A stretch of DNA of 64,000 bases, taken from Deltaproteobacteria bacterium. Lineage in GTDB: Bacteria; Myxococcota_A; Polyangia; Polyangiales; Polyangiaceae. The position numbers and the translations under genes were made by a program. The stretch lies in NCBI GenBank assembly GCA_016875405.1, contig VGRJ01000004.1, positions 42,444 through 106,443 on the forward strand, in the 5' to 3' direction. This document shows, piece after piece, positions 61,206 through 64,000 of this stretch; the stretch's first letter is position 1, and every line of letters starts with the position of its first letter. The notes under the pieces are model-generated. The model made no database searches. It was not told the DNA's origin and saw only the letters and a program-made list of their open reading frames with translations.

Positions 61206-62357
61206 TCACTCGGCCTTGTAGATGAAGGTCGAGCGGTTGCTGAGGATGACCTTCGGCTTGAAGCCGGCGTCCTGGATCACGTCGCCGATCCCCTCGTCCA
61301 CGTCGTCCGACTTCTTCTTCGAGCGGATGGTGCCACCGAGCTTCTGCGCGGTCTTGACGTCGAACTTCACGTCGCCGAGCTCCTCGAGGCCCTTGCGGAT
61401 CGCCTTCTGCTTGTCGCGGTCCGAGAAGTTACCGGCGATCGAGAAGACGTACTTGCGGCCCTTCTTGATGTCCTCGTGCCAGTAGCCCGAGATGTTCTCG
61501 AGCGCCTTCGGCACGCAGTCCGAGACCGCCTCGCGGATCACGTCCATCCTCGGCTTGCCGGAGGCGTACTGACGCGACTCGCCGGTCGCCGACGCGATGA
61601 GGCGCGCCGTCGTCGTCTCGAACGCCTTCACGCTCGCGCTCGACTTGATCTCGGCGGTGAAGCCCGCGAGGTAGGTGATGTAGATGTCGGCGCCGACGAG
61701 CGAGGCGAGCTCGGCGATCGGGTCGGTGACGACGCCGTCGAGCGCCTGCGCGGCCGCCGTACGCTCCTGGAGCTCGGACATGGCCTTGGGGTCGACCATC
61801 TCGAACTTGCGCTGCGTCAAGAACTCCGCGATGCGATCCGAGACGAACTGCTCCGCGTCCGAGTACTTCTGGCCGGGCTTGTAGCCGTCCGGGAGCACGA
61901 GGATGGTGGGGTTGCCGACCGCGTCGGACAGGTCCGACGCGCTCGAGATCACTTTGTCGGTCTCGAGCTGGATGCGGAGGTCCTTCACGTTGACGTCGAT
62001 GATCACGTCGATGATCGGGCGCTCGCCGTTGAAGGTCGTCTTCGTCACCTTGCCGACCTTGGCGAGGTTCTGGAGCGACGAGATCTTGCCGCGGCGCTTC
62101 TGGATCTCCTGCTTCTCCTTCTCGCTGCCGGTGAGGCGCTTGGCGGCGAAGACGAGCGCCTCACCGATGGCGGCCTTCTTCGCGGCGTCGAGGTCGGCGC
62201 CTTCAGCCCCTGAGACCTTGTACTTCTCGCGCTCGGCGTTCGAGCCGGAGACCTCGACGAACTCCGCCGACGGAGCGGCGAAGACGGGAGCCGTGAAGGT
62301 GGAGCAAGACAGGGACAGGGCGGTCGTCGCGACGACGAGGAACTTCGACAGTTTCAT
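61206..62357 (-). CDS. Secreted FlgT/CsgG-related envelope protein (putative)
   Basis: 383 residues from ATG 62357, with AGGAG ribosome site 8 bases upstream. A signal peptide (FLVVATTALSLSCSTFTAPVFA) precedes an N-terminal domain rich in Lys (SGAEGADLDAAKKAAIGEAL, FAAKRLTGSEKEKQEIQKRR) reminiscent of the FlgT/LPP20 N-terminal fold. It is followed by PTILVLPDGYKPGQKYSDAE and FVSDRIAEFLTQRKFEMVDP, a CsgG/LpoB-like middle with an IYITYLAGFTAEIKSSASVK segment. FlgT is a flagellar accessory protein and LpoB activates penicillin-binding protein; neither is claimed here. Middle gene of the operon. Confidence 0.65.
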   Translation of the reverse strand: MKLSKFLVVATTALSLSCSTFTAPVFAAPSAEFVEVSGSNAEREKYKVSGAEGADLDAAKKAAIGEALVFAAKRLTGSEKEKQEIQKRRGKISSLQNLAKVGKVTKTTFNGERPIIDVIIDVNVKDLRIQLETDKVISSASDLSDAVGNPTILVLPDGYKPGQKYSDAEQFVSDRIAEFLTQRKFEMVDPKAMSELQERTAAAQALDGVVTDPIAELASLVGADIYITYLAGFTAEIKSSASVKAFETTTARLIASATGESRQYASGKPRMDVIREAVSDCVPKALENISGYWHEDIKKGRKYVFSIAGNFSDRDKQKAIRKGLEELGDVKFDVKTAQKLGGTIRSKKKSDDVDEGIGDVIQDAGFKPKVILSNRSTFIYKAE

Positions 62358-62406
62358 TTCGGTACTCCTATGACGTGATGGAACGCGTAATCGGTTTGGC
62401 AGGCGG

Positions 62407-63897
62407 TCACCAGGATCGAATGACGTCCAGGGCGCGGACGAGCGCCTGCTTCTTGGCTTGGATCTGCGAGTCGGCGAGGCCGCCGCTCTTGCCGATCTTC
62501 TCGGCGAGCATGCGGCCGTTGAGCTCGATGGCGACGCGGATCTCGACGGGCTGCGAGACCTTGGCGCCGACCTTCACGCTGCCGGGGTAGTTGAACTGAA
62601 CCCGCAAGAAGAGCGGGCCCTTGTCGCCGACCGAGAGCCCGTGACGGCGAGTCGCCCAGGCCTCGATGTGCTCGACGAGCTTCATCGCGTCCTGATCGGA
62701 GGTCTCGACGTCGTTCAGGCGGAGCACGGCGTCGGCCGGCTCGCTGGGGGCGACGTTCGTGCGAGCGCCCTCGGGGTTGTCCCCGAGGATGCCGATCGGA
62801 CCCGCCTTGGTGTTCGACAGGTCGTGTGCGATGACGACGTCGAGCGGCGCCGCCCCGAACACGCGGCCGACGAGCACCTTGCCGTTGCCCTGGTCATCGG
62901 TGGTGAAGGGGCGCGCGTTCTCGATGAAGCCGCCCGACGGCAACACGTTGAAGGTGGCGCGCCGGATCGGCTTGTCGCGGCAGGTCATCGTGACGGGGAC
63001 CGAGGGCTTCCAAGGCGCGAGCGCGCCCTTCAGCTCCACGCAACGGACGAGCTCCTTCGCGAGGCTGGTCGAGCGCGACAGCTGGCCCGCCCAGCGATCC
63101 TTGATGCGGCGACCGACCTGCGTCCGGCCCACGGCCTGAGCGCGAGCGATCGCGTCGAAGAGCTGGTTCATCGCGGCGGGCTCGAGGCCCTTCTCGACCG
63201 AGGCCGCGGCGCGCTCCTCGGCCTCGGCGAGGCCGCCGATCACCGAGTCGACGACCGCGTCCTCGCGCTTCGCGATCTCGGCGAGATCGAGGCTCGCGAG
63301 GAGGTGCAGGGCCTTGGTGCTCGGGTCGCGATAGCTGTCGACGACGCGCATCCCCTCGAGCGACTTCGAGACGAGGAGCTGGGTCGTCGACGAGAGCTGC
63401 TGAGTCGAGCGCTCGGCGCTGGCGGTGCGCCCGTCGACCGTGGTCGAGGCGGTCGAGAGCGTCTGGCGATCGGACATCGTCGCGTCGAGCTGCACCTCGA
63501 GCTGGGCGCCGATCTCGGCAGCCGCGCGCTGCAGCGCGACGACGCGCTCCTGGCCACCAGGAGCCTCGTGCGGCTGCGCGACGCCGACGCCGTAGAGCAT
63601 GCTGCCCGAGCTGCGCTTGCCGCGGTCGACCCACTCGGGACGCGACGACGCCTCGGGGAGCTCACCCTTGGCCGCGGCGCTCGCGGCGACGACCTCGCGG
63701 GTCATCGGCGAGGCGGACGGAGCGGGCGCGGAGCACTTCGCCGCAGCGCTCGCCGCAGACGAGTTGCCGAGCGCCGCCTCGAGCCGCAGGTGCGCGCAGT
63801 TCGCGCGGTCGGAGACAGGGTCTGCGAACGCCGTCGTCGAGACGAGCGTCGTGAGCCCCACCAGGTTGAGAGTCAGGGTCAAACGCGAGCGAGCCAT
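62407..63897 (-). CDS. LPP20-like secreted protein, large
   Basis: 496 residues from ATG 63897, behind GGAGG (63901-63905). Signal LTLTLNLVGLTTLVSTTAFA. Residues about 78-200 show the LPP20 pattern (SRPEWVDRGKRSSGSMLYGV, GVAQPHEAPGGQERVVALQR, then AAEIGAQLEVQLDATMSDRQ). The C-terminal half contains VPVTMTCRDKPIRRATFNVL and FNYPGSVKVGAKVSQPVEIR, beta-rich and compatible with an adhesion or assembly role. ATG 63918 is an alternative start without ribosome site. First gene of the operon (49 bases before the next start). Its upstream region ends at the window edge; only a 7-bp inverted repeat (CAGCCGC/GCGGCTG) is seen at 63924-63962. Confidence 0.7.
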   Translation of the reverse strand: MARSRLTLTLNLVGLTTLVSTTAFADPVSDRANCAHLRLEAALGNSSAASAAAKCSAPAPSASPMTREVVAASAAAKGELPEASSRPEWVDRGKRSSGSMLYGVGVAQPHEAPGGQERVVALQRAAAEIGAQLEVQLDATMSDRQTLSTASTTVDGRTASAERSTQQLSSTTQLLVSKSLEGMRVVDSYRDPSTKALHLLASLDLAEIAKREDAVVDSVIGGLAEAEERAAASVEKGLEPAAMNQLFDAIARAQAVGRTQVGRRIKDRWAGQLSRSTSLAKELVRCVELKGALAPWKPSVPVTMTCRDKPIRRATFNVLPSGGFIENARPFTTDDQGNGKVLVGRVFGAAPLDVVIAHDLSNTKAGPIGILGDNPEGARTNVAPSEPADAVLRLNDVETSDQDAMKLVEHIEAWATRRHGLSVGDKGPLFLRVQFNYPGSVKVGAKVSQPVEIRVAIELNGRMLAEKIGKSGGLADSQIQAKKQALVRALDVIRSW

Positions 63898-64000
63898 GTG
63901 TCCTCCGTGCCGTGACAACGCGACAGCCGCAGCCGACCCCTAGGACGAGTCGCCCGCGGCTGCCATTCAAAAACCGTCGGCGGTCAGCTGTTCTAAAGGA

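Noticed and set aside
62458..63915. 485-codon plus-strand frame opposite the LPP20-like gene
   Set aside because: Composition of an antisense shadow; the minus strand has signal peptide, ribosome site and family pattern.

Overview
The window reads as chromosome of a high-GC myxobacterium (phylum Myxococcota, probably the Polyangia/Sorangium side). The reasons are the strong G/C third-position bias and the number of lipoproteins with Gly/Ser/Thr-rich linkers. There are also Cys-rich repeat proteins, two proteins with a MYXO-CTERM-like tail (Cys, transmembrane helix, Arg run), a Ser/Thr kinase with a C-terminal membrane anchor, a sigma54 activator, and many overlapping start/stop codons. The assignment is inference from content; no rRNA, tRNA, CRISPR array, insertion sequence or phage gene was recognised.

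Layout. 1-6.6 kb: the 3' end of a SPINDLY-type O-GlcNAc transferase, a Cys-rich lipoprotein, then ppk1, hemY and a patatin lipase. 6.6-9.9 kb (minus): a compact arginine cluster, argC / fused acetylglutamate kinase-synthase / N-acetylornithine carbamoyltransferase, which is the acetylated-intermediate route known from Xanthomonas. 9.9-16 kb: an amidase, a large PLP enzyme, a conserved unknown, a sigma-factor-like protein that carries a transmembrane anchor, a lipoprotein and a YkgJ-type Cys-cluster protein. 16-23.7 kb: an AT-hook protein behind an AT-rich leader, YggX, a PilZ protein, an AmpG-like permease, ThpR with a TetR regulator, a ComEC-like metallo-hydrolase, a SUMF1-like lipoprotein and a TetA-like exporter. 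23.8-30.6 kb: a large lipoprotein, a short kelch-like gene remnant, a clan-CD (caspase/legumain-like) cysteine-peptidase candidate, thiD and a secreted trypsin-like protease.

30.7-40.4 kb: a 1,424-residue fusion (spermidine-synthase-like membrane protein, GT-C-like membrane region, C-terminal beta-sandwich), a Nudix hydrolase, a sigma54 activator with a degenerate receiver, and a divergent pair encoding a helical-repeat protein and an HD-domain protein with a peptide motif repeated three times. 40.5-44.8 kb: surface and secreted repeat proteins and a SAM hydrolase. 45.3-48.1 kb: poly-gamma-glutamate synthesis genes pgsB-pgsC-pgsW without an adjacent pgsA. 48-54.6 kb: a deoxynucleoside kinase, a methyltransferase with a sugar epimerase, an unknown lipoprotein, a NatAB-like ABC exporter and a lipoprotein hydrolase. 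54.6-60.4 kb: a polyprenol-kinase-like protein, a histone-deacetylase-family protein coupled to a Ser/Thr kinase, a Cys-rich repeat protein, a copper-monooxygenase-like lipoprotein and a small secreted protein. 60.6-63.9 kb (minus): a three-gene operon of LPP20-like envelope proteins.

Many neighbours share an ATGA, GTGA or TGATG junction, so translational coupling is common: ppk1-hemY, the arg genes, thpR-tetR, pgsBCW, the ABC pair with its hydrolase, methyltransferase-epimerase, and kinase-deacetylase. No intergenic gap exceeds about 300 bases. The longest (44238-44519) holds a strong hairpin and nothing else I can support. Functions are read from motifs in the translated proteins without database searches.
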